Origin: Marinospirillum sp.
GTDB taxonomy: Bacteria > Pseudomonadota > Gammaproteobacteria > Pseudomonadales > Halomonadaceae
Direction: 5' to 3'
Assembly: GCA_007119985.1 (NCBI GenBank)
Contig: SKOQ01000210.1
Location: 1-18,141 of the forward strand
DNA length: 18,141 bases
The notes beneath the pieces are model-generated. The model was not told the origin of the DNA and made no database searches. It was given only the letters and a program-made list of their open reading frames with translations. Below are positions 1 through 6,373 of this stretch, piece by piece. Every line of letters begins with the position of its first letter. The first letter of the stretch is position 1. Position numbers and translations under genes: made by a program.

Positions 1-6
1 GCATCT

Positions 7-477
7 TCACGAGCAGCGAAAGTCGCGGATCAGACTCAGTGGAAAATGCTGGCCATTGAGAAAGTCCTCGCAGCAGGGGCGTACCATCGGGCTGCGCAAT
101 AAGCCTTGCTTTTCTGCGGCGAGGATCTCGGTCCAAGTCAGCCAGCGCGGCCCAATAATACCTTCATCCAGCGGTGCATCGGGGATCTGCTCTAAAGGGC
201 GGGCGATAAAACAATGACGATGATAGGTAATGTCGCCCGGCGCAATATTGATATACAGGCCAAGATAAGCCTCGACTTGAACCTGCCAGCCAGTTTCTTC
301 CAGTGTTTCGCGTTCGGCGGCGCTGATTAGGCTCTCACCTAGCTCGAGATGCCCTGCTGGTTGATTCAGAACAGGCTGATCTGGCCGGCTCAAGCGATCA
401 TATTCCTCAACCAATAAAAAACGCGCACCGTCATAAACGATGGTGGCGACGGTTGATCTAGGCGTCCAGCGTGACAT
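7..477 (-). CDS. nudJ: Nudix hydrolase, NudJ-type phosphatase
   Basis: The 156-aa protein is a small soluble Nudix hydrolase, which cleaves pyrophosphate bonds with Mg2+. NudJ of E. coli hydrolyses HMP-PP (a thiamine intermediate) and nucleoside di/triphosphates. The Nudix box GX5EX7REUXEEXGU is complete at residues 42-64, with G42, E48, R56-E57, E60-E61 and G63 in place, so it should be active. The length is close to that of E. coli NudJ (about 153 aa). The ATG is preceded by an AAGAGG Shine-Dalgarno about five bases away. It lies downstream of rluE on the same strand, as in E. coli and Pseudomonas, where mnmA follows. An ATG (bases 4-2, minus strand) two bases beyond the nudJ stop could be the first codon of mnmA, but only a few bases are visible. 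The family call is firm; the exact substrate comes from orthology. Confidence 0.9.
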   Translation of the reverse strand: MSRWTPRSTVATIVYDGARFLLVEEYDRLSRPDQPVLNQPAGHLELGESLISAAERETLEETGWQVQVEAYLGLYINIAPGDITYHRHCFIARPLEQIPDAPLDEGIIGPRWLTWTEILAAEKQGLLRSPMVRPCCEDFLNGQHFPLSLIRDFRCS

Positions 478-513
478 AAGGGCCTCTTGACTTGAGTGGA
501 GATATTTCTCGCA

Positions 514-661
514 TTAGGAGGCCTCTGATTCACTACTGCGCTTGGTCATACTGCGTTGAAATTGGTCTCAAAATGCTCATTTACTCTGTGTAAAATCCGC
601 TTTTTCGATCAATTTCGCCTTGCCTGACCTGTGCTCGTGATATTGATCAGAGGTTCCTTAG
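514..661. repeat. MITE/REP-like imperfect palindromic element
   Basis: This 148-bp non-coding stretch in the rluE-nudJ spacer is bounded by imperfect terminal inverted repeats. The left end carries AGGAGGCCTCTGAT; the complement of the right end carries AGGAACCTCTGAT (one indel, one mismatch). Inside is a second pair of arms, 558-567 (GAAATTGGTC) and 607-616 (GATCAATTTC), which pair over 10 bp with one G-U. A core hairpin joins TTTAC (581-ish) to GTAAA with AAAA/TTTT outer arms. The whole element is therefore a long imperfect hairpin. It encodes no transposase and no convincing ORF. The layout is that of a miniature inverted-repeat element or REP-like dispersed palindrome. Copies elsewhere in the genome cannot be checked here. 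Confidence 0.6.
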
Positions 662-669
662 ATGATCGG

Positions 670-1353
670 TTATTTGGGGCGATGATCTGGCCGGCGATGT
701 GATTTTTTAGAGCTGGCTGGGCGTGTAGTGGGTGTGCTGGGCTGCGCCCCTGCTGTGATAACGCCTTTTTTACGCGGTTTTAGCGCCACCTTGCGCTCTT
801 GCGTGGGCAGGTGCACTCGCGTTTGTTTGAGTTGACCCGGGCGCATCTTCTCTAGCGACCAGCTGCCAATCGACCAGCGGATCAAGCGCAAAGTTGGAAA
901 GCCAACATGGGCTGTCATGCGACGGACTTGGCGATTGCGCCCTTCAATCAAGGTGATTTCGATCCAGCTCGTTCCCAAGCCAGGGCGAGGTTGCACTGGT
1001 TCGCTGCGCTCGGGCAGATTTTTGGGCGGCGTCAAATGGCGTGCACGTGCTGGACGGGTTTTGCCATCATTGAGTTCAACGCCTTCGCTGAGGGCTTTGA
1101 GTGCTTCATCGGTCACCTGGCCTTCAACCTGCACCCAATAGGTTTTGGGTAGCTTGAATTCAGGGTGGGTGATGCGGGCTTGTAGCTGGCCATCATCTGT
1201 GAGCAGCAACAAACCTTCAGAGTCATAGTCTAAACGACCAGCTGGATAGATGCCTGGCTGACGAATAAAATCATTCAGCGTGGTGCGCCCTTTTTCATCA
1301 GTAAATTGGGAGAGTACTTGGTAGGGCTTGTAAAAAAGGTAAAGATCGCTCAT
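670..1353 (-). CDS. rluE: 23S rRNA pseudouridine synthase E
   Basis: This 227-aa member of the RsuA/RluB/E/F family lacks the S4 RNA-binding domain, as is typical of RluE, which isomerises U2457 of 23S rRNA in E. coli. The catalytic motif GRLDYDSEGLLLLTDDG starts at residue 39, with nucleophile D42. The family motif EGRNRQVRRM follows near residue 137, and LRLIRWSIG near 155. The N-terminus (LFYKPYQVLSQFTDEKGR) aligns with the family from its first residues, supporting the ATG at 1353 although the Shine-Dalgarno is weak. Residues about 186-227 form a Lys/Arg/Pro/Thr-rich tail beyond the catalytic fold, probably disordered. It is divergent from clpS and upstream of nudJ on the same strand. Confidence 0.92.
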   Translation of the reverse strand: MSDLYLFYKPYQVLSQFTDEKGRTTLNDFIRQPGIYPAGRLDYDSEGLLLLTDDGQLQARITHPEFKLPKTYWVQVEGQVTDEALKALSEGVELNDGKTRPARARHLTPPKNLPERSEPVQPRPGLGTSWIEITLIEGRNRQVRRMTAHVGFPTLRLIRWSIGSWSLEKMRPGQLKQTRVHLPTQERKVALKPRKKGVITAGAQPSTPTTRPASSKKSHRRPDHRPK

Positions 1354-1383
1354 CAGCTTTGGCTCTGGTCATCAAATAAAAGG

Positions 1384-1403
1384 TGCGCCAAAAGAGCGGC
1401 GCA
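1384..1403 (-). terminator. Hairpin followed by T-rich run, rluE leader
   Basis: TGCGCC (1384-1389) and GGCGCA (1398-1403) form a perfect 6-bp stem with an 8-nt loop. Read on the minus strand, CCTTTTATTTG follows, so it has the form of a weak intrinsic terminator or attenuator. It sits about 30 bases upstream of the rluE start. No minus-strand gene lies upstream for it to terminate, so its role is unclear. Confidence 0.35.
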
Positions 1404-1414
1404 GAAGAGGAAAA

Positions 1415-1448
1415 GCCCACCACTGAGGAGACTTCTCGCTTTGTGGGC
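1415..1448 (-). terminator. Second hairpin followed by T-run, rluE leader
   Basis: GCCCAC (1415-1420) and GTGGGC (1443-1448) form a 6-bp stem; part of the 22-nt loop can pair as well (GGAG with CTC). On the minus strand TTTTCCTCTTCT follows. With the hairpin at 1384-1403 it makes two successive terminator-like structures between the clpS control region and rluE. It could be a leader attenuator, or a relic of a terminator from genes lost at this junction. Confidence 0.35.
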
Positions 1449-1540
1449 CTATTCTACCTGAATAATGCTATTTCAGCTGCTGTGTGGGGCGAGTTTTGCT
1501 GAGTCGAGACGGAATTCAGCATAGAATAGGGATTCAGCAC

Positions 1541-1569
1541 TTGTGATTCAGATCAAAGCACCCTATTTT
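1541..1569 (+). promoter_or_regulatory. Candidate sigma70 promoter for clpS
   Basis: A -35-like TTGTGA (1541-1546) and a -10-like TATTTT (1564-1569) are 17 bp apart, each matching consensus at four of six positions. A 7-bp inverted repeat AATAGGG (1525-1531)/CCCTATT (1561-1567) brackets the region. Transcription would start near 1576, about 60 bases before the preferred clpS start. The match is by eye and modest. Confidence 0.3.
1542..1557. promoter_or_regulatory. CRP/FNR-family operator-like site upstream of clpS
   Basis: The 16-mer TGTGATTCAGATCAAA matches the E. coli CRP core TGTGA-N6-TCACA at nine of ten defined positions. It also reads as GTGAT-TCAG-ATCAA, nine of ten positions of the FNR/Anr box TTGAT-N4-ATCAA. 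The two families cannot be separated by inspection. It overlaps the candidate -35 element of clpS, a position that would favour repression from that promoter. Confidence 0.4.
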
Positions 1570-1634
1570 TTAATTGAGGTTCAGATCGATCAAGACAGAT
1601 CGTGCACGGAACCGAAAGCGTGGAGGAAGGTCAG

Positions 1635-2009
1635 TTGAAGTTAGAGCGGGTCAATCGTGATTCAGTCATCATGAATCACACTCACAATGAAGAAAGTGAA
1701 GATGGAGATCTCGGGTTAGCGACAGTGACGGCCAAGCCGCAATTGAAGCAGCCATCTTTATACAAGGTCATCATGCTGAATGATGATTACACGCCAATGG
1801 ACTTTGTGATTGAAATCTTGATGCAGTTTTTCTATATGGATATGGAGCGGGCTTCAGCGACCATGTTGGCAGTGCACCACCAAGGCTATGCTGTTTGTGG
1901 TGTTTATCCTAAAGACATTGCTGAAACGAAGGCCGCACAAGTCGTGGATCATGCGCGTGAGCATCAGCATCCACTGATGTGTCAGGTTGAAGCAGCAGAA
2001 AGCGAGTAG
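1635..2009 (+). CDS. clpS: ATP-dependent Clp protease adaptor ClpS
   Basis: ClpS is the cytosolic N-recognin that delivers proteins with N-terminal Leu, Phe, Tyr or Trp to ClpAP. The ClpS core (LYKVIMLNDDYTPMDFV) begins at about residue 42 of 124. The N-degron contacts are present: N49-D50-D51, M55 and H81 (in AVHHQG). CGV and DIAETK follow, and the protein ends in HPLMCQVE as in orthologues. The start is uncertain. I prefer TTG at 1635 because GGAGGAAGG (1622-1630) lies directly upstream at good spacing. An in-frame ATG at 1671 gives 112 aa but has no visible Shine-Dalgarno; GTG at 1602 gives 135 aa. The N-terminal extension is acidic and probably flexible; in E. coli this segment modulates ClpA. 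clpA follows 81 bp later on the same strand. Confidence 0.93.
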   Translation: MKLERVNRDSVIMNHTHNEESEDGDLGLATVTAKPQLKQPSLYKVIMLNDDYTPMDFVIEILMQFFYMDMERASATMLAVHHQGYAVCGVYPKDIAETKAAQVVDHAREHQHPLMCQVEAAESE

Positions 2010-2070
2010 GTGAGACCGCCGCACAGCGGTTGATCTTCAAGTTGTTTCTTTTTAAGAAAGTGTCCCAGTT

Positions 2071-2090
2071 GGGTAAGTGAGGGTAAGCGA
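2071..2090 (+). repeat. Tandem 10-bp repeat carrying the clpA Shine-Dalgarno
   Basis: GGGTAAGTGA is followed directly by GGGTAAGCGA (nine of ten identical), ending immediately before the clpA ATG. The junction creates GAGGG, seven bases from the start, which is the likely ribosome binding site. The first copy offers a second GGG further upstream. Confidence 0.5.
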
Positions 2091-4364
2091 ATGCTGAGTA
2101 AAGACCTAGAACACACATTGAACGAAGCCTTCACCCTAGCCAGACGCCAGCGTCACGAATTTATGACTGTTGAGCATCTCCTGCTAGCCTTATTAGATAA
2201 CCGCTCCGCCGCCCAAGTGCTGCAATCTTGTGGGGCGAGCCTCGATCACTTGCGCCAAGAGCTGAGCGCTTTTATTCAAAGCACCACTCCAGTGATACCT
2301 GCTGAAGCAGATGGCCGTGAAACTCAGCCGACTCTGGGCTTTCAGCGCGTTTTGCAGCGGGCTGTCTTTCATGTGCAATCCTCAGGCAAGGGCGAAGTGA
2401 ATGGTGCTAATGTCTTGGTGGCTATTTTTAGTGAGCAAGAAAGCCAAGCCGTCTTCTTTCTGAAACAGCAGGAAGTGACCCGCGTGGATGTGGTGAACTT
2501 TATCTCTCACGGCATTGCCAAGATCGAAGATGACCACGAGCAATCGGATTCTGGGTATCAAGGCGCCGAAGAGGGCGGCGAGCAAGGTGCTAATCATCCG
2601 CTTTTCTCTTTTGTCGCGGATTTAAATGAGCAAGCGCGTCAGGGCCGAATTGATCCTCTTGTCGGTCGTGAAGACGAAGTGGAGCGTGTGATTCAAGTCT
2701 TGGCGCGGCGGCGGAAAAACAACCCCCTCTTGGTTGGAGAGGCCGGTGTAGGAAAAACCGCGATTGCCGAAGGCTTAGCCAAGCGCATAGTCGATGGACA
2801 GGTGCCAGAGGTGATTGCTAAGGCGGTGGTCTACTCGCTTGATTTGGGCTCTTTGCTGGCAGGAACAAAATATCGCGGCGATTTTGAGAAGCGCCTGAAG
2901 GCTCTTTTACATGAGCTGAAGAAACGGCCAGATGCCATCTTATTTATTGATGAAATCCATACCATTATTGGTGCTGGTGCGGCCTCTGGTGGCGTGATGG
3001 ATGCGTCTAATCTATTGAAGCCGCGCCTCTCCAGCGGGGAGCTGCGTTGTATTGGTTCAACGACCTTTCAAGAGTTTCGCGGTATTTTTGAGAAGGATCG
3101 TGCTCTGGCGCGTCGCTTCCAGAAGGTGGATGTGCCTGAGCCGAGCGTTGAAGATACCATCGGTATCCTCAAAGGCTTGAAAGAGCGTTTTGAGTGGCAC
3201 CACCAGCTACGTTATGACGATAAGGCGCTTGAAACGGCAGCGCGTTTGGCAGATCGCTATATCAATGATCGTCATCTGCCAGATAAGGCCATCGATGTTG
3301 TTGATGAAGCCGGTGCTTACCAGCAACTCTTGCCTGCAGATCAGCGTGTCGAGGTGATCACCAGTGCCGAGATCGAAGCCATCGTGGCCAAGATTGCTCG
3401 CATACCGCCGAAGACTGTCTCCAGCAATGATAAAGAAGTGCTGCGCAATGTTGAGCGGGATCTCAAGATGCTGGTCTTTGGTCAGGATGAAGGCATCGAG
3501 GCGCTTTCCAATGCCATCAAGCTCTCACGGGCTGGATTAAAAGCACCTGAGAAGCCCATTGGAGCCTTCTTGTTTGCTGGCCCCACTGGAGTGGGTAAGA
3601 CTGAGGTCACCAAGCAGCTGGCGCGGACATTGGGTATCGAGTTGGTACGCTTTGATATGTCTGAGTATATGGAGCGCCACACGGTATCACGCTTGATCGG
3701 TGCGCCTCCTGGCTATGTGGGCTATGACCAAGGTGGCTTACTCACCGAAGCCATTACCAAGCATCCGCATTGCGTCCTGCTGCTGGATGAGATCGAAAAG
3801 GCCCACCCAGAAGTCTTTAATCTGCTCTTGCAGGTGATGGATCACGGTACCTTAACGGATAACAATGGCCGTAAAGCAGATTTTCGTAATGTGATACTGG
3901 TAATGACCACCAATGCAGGCGCTGAGGCGATGGCGCGGCGCTCGATCGGCTTCCAGAATCAGGATCATACGACGGATGGTATGGAGGCGTTACGCAAGCT
4001 CTTTACGCCCGAGTTCCGCAATCGTTTGGATACGGTGATTCAATTCAAACCGCTGGATACTGAAGTCATCAAGAATGTAGTTGATAAGTTCTTGGTTGAA
4101 CTCCAAGCCCAGCTGGATGATAAGAAAGTCGTGCTGGAGGTGGATGCGAAAGCTCGCGCCTGGTTGGCAGAGCAAGGCTATGATCAGGCGATGGGTGCGC
4201 GACCCATGGCACGCTTGATTCAAGAGCAGATCAAAAAGCCGATGGCAGAAGCCATTCTCTTTGGTGCCTTAGCAGATCAAGGGGGTGTGGTGTACATCAC
4301 AGCGAACAAGGATGGCTTGAAGCTCAAGTATGAGGCAGCGGCATCCACTCAAGAAGTCGTTTAA
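2091..4364 (+). CDS. clpA: ATP-dependent Clp protease ATP-binding subunit ClpA
   Basis: ClpA is a class I Hsp100/AAA+ unfoldase that forms a hexamer and feeds unfolded substrates into ClpP. At 757 aa it is nearly identical in length to E. coli ClpA (758). Residues 1-145 are the N-domain (two Clp-N repeats), which binds ClpS; an acidic linker covers about 146-165. The D1 AAA+ domain has Walker A GEAGVGKT (216-223) and Walker B LFIDEIHT. The D2 domain has Walker A GPTGVGKT (497-504), Walker B LLLDEIEKAHP and the conserved GAPPGYVGYDQGG. The ClpP-docking loop reads IGF at 619-621 (IGL in E. coli). The middle coiled-coil M domain of ClpB is absent, which excludes ClpB. clpS is directly upstream and a strong bidirectional terminator follows. 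clpP is not in the window. Confidence 0.97.
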   Translation: MLSKDLEHTLNEAFTLARRQRHEFMTVEHLLLALLDNRSAAQVLQSCGASLDHLRQELSAFIQSTTPVIPAEADGRETQPTLGFQRVLQRAVFHVQSSGKGEVNGANVLVAIFSEQESQAVFFLKQQEVTRVDVVNFISHGIAKIEDDHEQSDSGYQGAEEGGEQGANHPLFSFVADLNEQARQGRIDPLVGREDEVERVIQVLARRRKNNPLLVGEAGVGKTAIAEGLAKRIVDGQVPEVIAKAVVYSLDLGSLLAGTKYRGDFEKRLKALLHELKKRPDAILFIDEIHTIIGAGAASGGVMDASNLLKPRLSSGELRCIGSTTFQEFRGIFEKDRALARRFQKVDVPEPSVEDTIGILKGLKERFEWHHQLRYDDKALETAARLADRYINDRHLPDKAIDVVDEAGAYQQLLPADQRVEVITSAEIEAIVAKIARIPPKTVSSNDKEVLRNVERDLKMLVFGQDEGIEALSNAIKLSRAGLKAPEKPIGAFLFAGPTGVGKTEVTKQLARTLGIELVRFDMSEYMERHTVSRLIGAPPGYVGYDQGGLLTEAITKHPHCVLLLDEIEKAHPEVFNLLLQVMDHGTLTDNNGRKADFRNVILVMTTNAGAEAMARRSIGFQNQDHTTDGMEALRKLFTPEFRNRLDTVIQFKPLDTEVIKNVVDKFLVELQAQLDDKKVVLEVDAKARAWLAEQGYDQAMGARPMARLIQEQIKKPMAEAILFGALADQGGVVYITANKDGLKLKYEAAASTQEVV

Positions 4365-4381
4365 TCTTAGGTGTCAAACTT

Positions 4382-4408
4382 AAACCCCGCAATGGCGGGG
4401 TTTTCTTT
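4382..4408. terminator. Bidirectional intrinsic terminator between clpA and infA
   Basis: AAACCCCGC (4382-4390) pairs with GCGGGGTTT (4395-4403) around an AATG loop, a 9-bp GC-rich stem. Going right it is followed by TTTTCTTT; on the minus strand the stem is followed by TTTAAGTTTG. It can end transcripts of clpA from the left and infA from the right, which converge here. Confidence 0.9.
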
Positions 4409-4496
4409 GTGCGCTTCGCTGGATTGCGAAATCAAATGGATGGCTGAGTTGAGGCCAGCCGAGAAGCTGATTGCGCAGATACAGCCGCAGTGAGGC

Positions 4497-4715
4497 CTAA
4501 CGTGCGCGGTAAGTAATGCGGCCTTTGGTCAGGTCGTAGGGCGAAAGCTCTACTTTCACCTTATCGCCGGTCAAAATGCGAATATAATTTTTACGCATCT
4601 TGCCAGAAATGTGGGCAGTCAGGACATGGCCGTTTTCTAATTCAACGCGAAACATGGTGTTAGGCAGGGTGTCGATAATAACACCTTCCATTTCGATATG
4701 ATCTTCTTTCGCCAT
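4497..4715 (-). CDS. infA: Translation initiation factor IF-1
   Basis: This 72-aa protein has the canonical IF-1 length and sequence (MAKEDHIEMEGVIIDTLPN at the start, YDLTKGRITYRAR at the end). It is a single OB-fold that binds the 30S A site during initiation. The reading frame is open 13 codons further upstream, but the ATG at 4715 is chosen because it gives the universal MAKED start and has AGAGG about nine bases upstream. Its position between clpA and the aat-bpt pair is the same as in Pseudomonas. A candidate promoter lies at 4753-4781. Confidence 0.97.
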   Translation of the reverse strand: MAKEDHIEMEGVIIDTLPNTMFRVELENGHVLTAHISGKMRKNYIRILTGDKVKVELSPYDLTKGRITYRAR

Positions 4716-4752
4716 TCGGCAGTAACCTCTGAAGTTATAAAAAATCGCGAGC

Positions 4753-4781
4753 ATTCTGCCTTATTTTTTCACAAAGAGCAA
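4753..4781 (-). promoter_or_regulatory. Candidate sigma70 promoter for infA
   Basis: On the minus strand TTGCTC (4781-4776) and CAGAAT (4758-4753) are separated by exactly 17 bp and match -35 and -10 consensus at four of six positions each. An A-rich tract lies between them. Transcription would start near 4746, giving a leader of about 30 bases, consistent with infA having its own transcript separate from bpt. Confidence 0.45.
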
Positions 4782-4836
4782 AGGCTTCTCCGATTGCGTG
4801 TCTTTTTAAGCCGCTGATCTTGGTGGGAGTCTGCCC

Positions 4837-5589
4837 TTATTGATCGGCGTCTTCGCTGACCTCTATTGGGATCAGTGGCCGCCACTGCTGGCCTTGTAGC
4901 ACTTCTAAGGGCTGGAAGTTCTGTTTATAGCGCATCTTGCGGCAGTTTTGTATCCAATAACCAAGATAGAGATGCTCAAGACCACGTTGGCGTGCCTGTT
5001 CGATTTGCCAAAGAATGGCATAGGTGCCGAGGCTGCGTTTTTCTTCTTCTGGCGCGAAAAAAGTATAAATGGCGGATAAGCCAAGATGCAGCTGATCGAC
5101 TGCGGCGACACCTAAAAGACGCTGTTCGGCATCGCGAAACTCAACCAACTCAGCCCAGGGCTGATCGACCATCAAAAAGCTTTGATACTGATGCAAGGAG
5201 GGCGGATACATATCTCCATCGGCATGGCGGGCCTCAAGATAGCGCTGATAGAGTGCATAGTGCTCCTCATTGAAACGTGCGGGGAGACACTGGGCGTGTA
5301 AGTCCTGATTGCGTCGCCAAATCTTGCGCTGCTGGCGATTCGGCGTGAAGGCAGTCACTGGAATGCGCACCGATTGACAGGCTTGGCAGGTTTGGCAATG
5401 AGGGCGATAAAGATGACGCCCGCTGCGGCGAAATCCCATCAGCGTGAGAGAGGCGTAGAGCGCATCGGTGACTTCGCGCTCAGGATCAAGAAACAGTGTT
5501 GTGGCCTCGCGCCCAGCCAGATAACTGCAAGTATGGGGCAGGGTTTGATAGAACTTAAGCGTGAAGTTCTGTTCTCCAGAAGTGGTCAT
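4837..5589 (-). CDS. bpt: Aspartate/glutamate leucyltransferase (Bpt)
   Basis: This is an arginyltransferase-fold enzyme of the bacterial Bpt branch. It transfers leucine from Leu-tRNA to proteins with N-terminal Asp or Glu, making them ClpS/ClpAP substrates. The 250-aa protein has the N-terminal Cys motif HTCSYLAGREA (C21) and the Cys cluster C65-x2-C68-x2-C71 followed by SVRIP, both typical of the family. A GNAT-like C-terminal half (YTFFAPEEEKRSLGTYAILWQIE, LYLGYWI) follows. The open frame extends to a TTG at 5595, but the ATG at 5589 is preferred because it overlaps the aat stop as ATGA, indicating translational coupling. Adjacency to aat and position upstream of infA match Pseudomonas. 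The older name is ate. Confidence 0.92.
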   Translation of the reverse strand: MTTSGEQNFTLKFYQTLPHTCSYLAGREATTLFLDPEREVTDALYASLTLMGFRRSGRHLYRPHCQTCQACQSVRIPVTAFTPNRQQRKIWRRNQDLHAQCLPARFNEEHYALYQRYLEARHADGDMYPPSLHQYQSFLMVDQPWAELVEFRDAEQRLLGVAAVDQLHLGLSAIYTFFAPEEEKRSLGTYAILWQIEQARQRGLEHLYLGYWIQNCRKMRYKQNFQPLEVLQGQQWRPLIPIEVSEDADQ

Positions 5590-6293
5590 GGCCAAACGAG
5601 CTCCCAGTTAAGATCTTGTGCGATCCAGTGTGCTTGCGGTACGCGTACAGCGAGGGTGTGCAAGAAGGCATCACGTTCTATTTCTCGTGCGCCTAAACTG
5701 GCGAGGTGATCAGAATAGACTTGGCAGTCAATCAGACCTTGTGGTGCATAGCGTTGCATCCAGCTCGCCAGACTGGCTAAGGCGACCTTGGAAGCATCGC
5801 TCACTAGGCTGAACATAGACTCGCCAAAAAAGACTTCACCTAGATTGATGCCATAGAGCCCACCCACCAGCTGCTCTTCTTGCCAGACTTCGATAGAGTG
5901 AGCATAGCCCATCTGATGCAAGGCCAAATAGGCTTTTTGCATGGCAGGGCTGATCCAAGTGCCTTCTTGATCTTGACGAACTTGAGCGCAGAGGCCGATG
6001 ACCTCAGCAAAGGCGTGATTCATGCTCAGAGCAAAATCACCCCGCTTGAGGCGTTTTCTAAGGCTACGACTGATTTTTATTTCAGCAGGAAACAGCACCA
6101 TGCGTGGTGCAGGTGACCACCACAGAGGTGGCTCACCCTCGTTAAACCAAGGAAAAATGCCATTTTGGTAAGCCAACAGTAGGCGCTCAGCAGAAAGATC
6201 ACCGCCAACGGCCAGCAAGCCATTAGGCTCTTCAAGGGCAGTGTCTGGGTGGGGGAACCAGAGTTCATCATCAAGAAAAGGCAGTTGTCGCAT
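5586..6293 (-). CDS. aat: Leucyl/phenylalanyl-tRNA--protein transferase
   Basis: Aat adds Leu or Phe from aminoacyl-tRNA to proteins with N-terminal Lys or Arg, creating N-degrons for ClpS/ClpAP. The protein is 235 aa (E. coli 234). Family signatures are all present: GLLAVGGDLS (25-34), GIFPWF (45-50), WWSPAPR (58-64), GTWI (111-114), AHSIEVW (131-137) and the GG.YG...G..FFGESMFS block (144-162). It starts an aat-bpt pair with a 4-bp ATGA overlap and is divergent from ftsK. The ATG has only a weak Shine-Dalgarno. A promoter-like pair lies at 6345-6373 and a small hairpin at 6313-6329 in its leader. Confidence 0.96.
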   Translation of the reverse strand: MRQLPFLDDELWFPHPDTALEEPNGLLAVGGDLSAERLLLAYQNGIFPWFNEGEPPLWWSPAPRMVLFPAEIKISRSLRKRLKRGDFALSMNHAFAEVIGLCAQVRQDQEGTWISPAMQKAYLALHQMGYAHSIEVWQEEQLVGGLYGINLGEVFFGESMFSLVSDASKVALASLASWMQRYAPQGLIDCQVYSDHLASLGAREIERDAFLHTLAVRVPQAHWIAQDLNWELVWP

Positions 6294-6312
6294 CAGTAGG
6301 CCGTCCGTTGCG

Positions 6313-6329
6313 GCGAGTGCTAGACTCGC
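6313..6329. repeat. 17-bp inverted repeat in the aat leader
   Basis: GCGAGT (6313-6318) and ACTCGC (6324-6329) form a perfect 6-bp inverted repeat around GCTAG. It lies between the proposed aat promoter and the aat start codon, so the mRNA would carry it as a hairpin close to its 5' end. It could equally be a protein-binding dyad for the divergent aat/ftsK promoters. Confidence 0.4.
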
Positions 6330-6344
6330 AGCACAAAGATCGTC

Positions 6345-6373
6345 ATCATAAAATCCTTTGGGCGTTGCAACAA
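6345..6373 (-). promoter_or_regulatory. Candidate sigma70 promoter for aat-bpt
   Basis: On the minus strand TTGTTG (6373-6368) is followed after exactly 17 bp by TATGAT (6350-6345), which matches the -10 consensus at five of six positions. The -35 is weak (three of six). Transcription would start near 6338 and run through the hairpin at 6313-6329 into aat. Confidence 0.4.

Noticed and set aside
2015..2030. Small hairpin ACCGC/GCGGT after clpS as a terminator
   Set aside because: The stem is only 5 bp with no following T-run; clpS and clpA are probably co-transcribed through it.
4716..4754. 13-codon extension of IF-1
   Set aside because: IF-1 is 72 residues in nearly all bacteria and starts MAKED; the extension also overlaps the proposed promoter.
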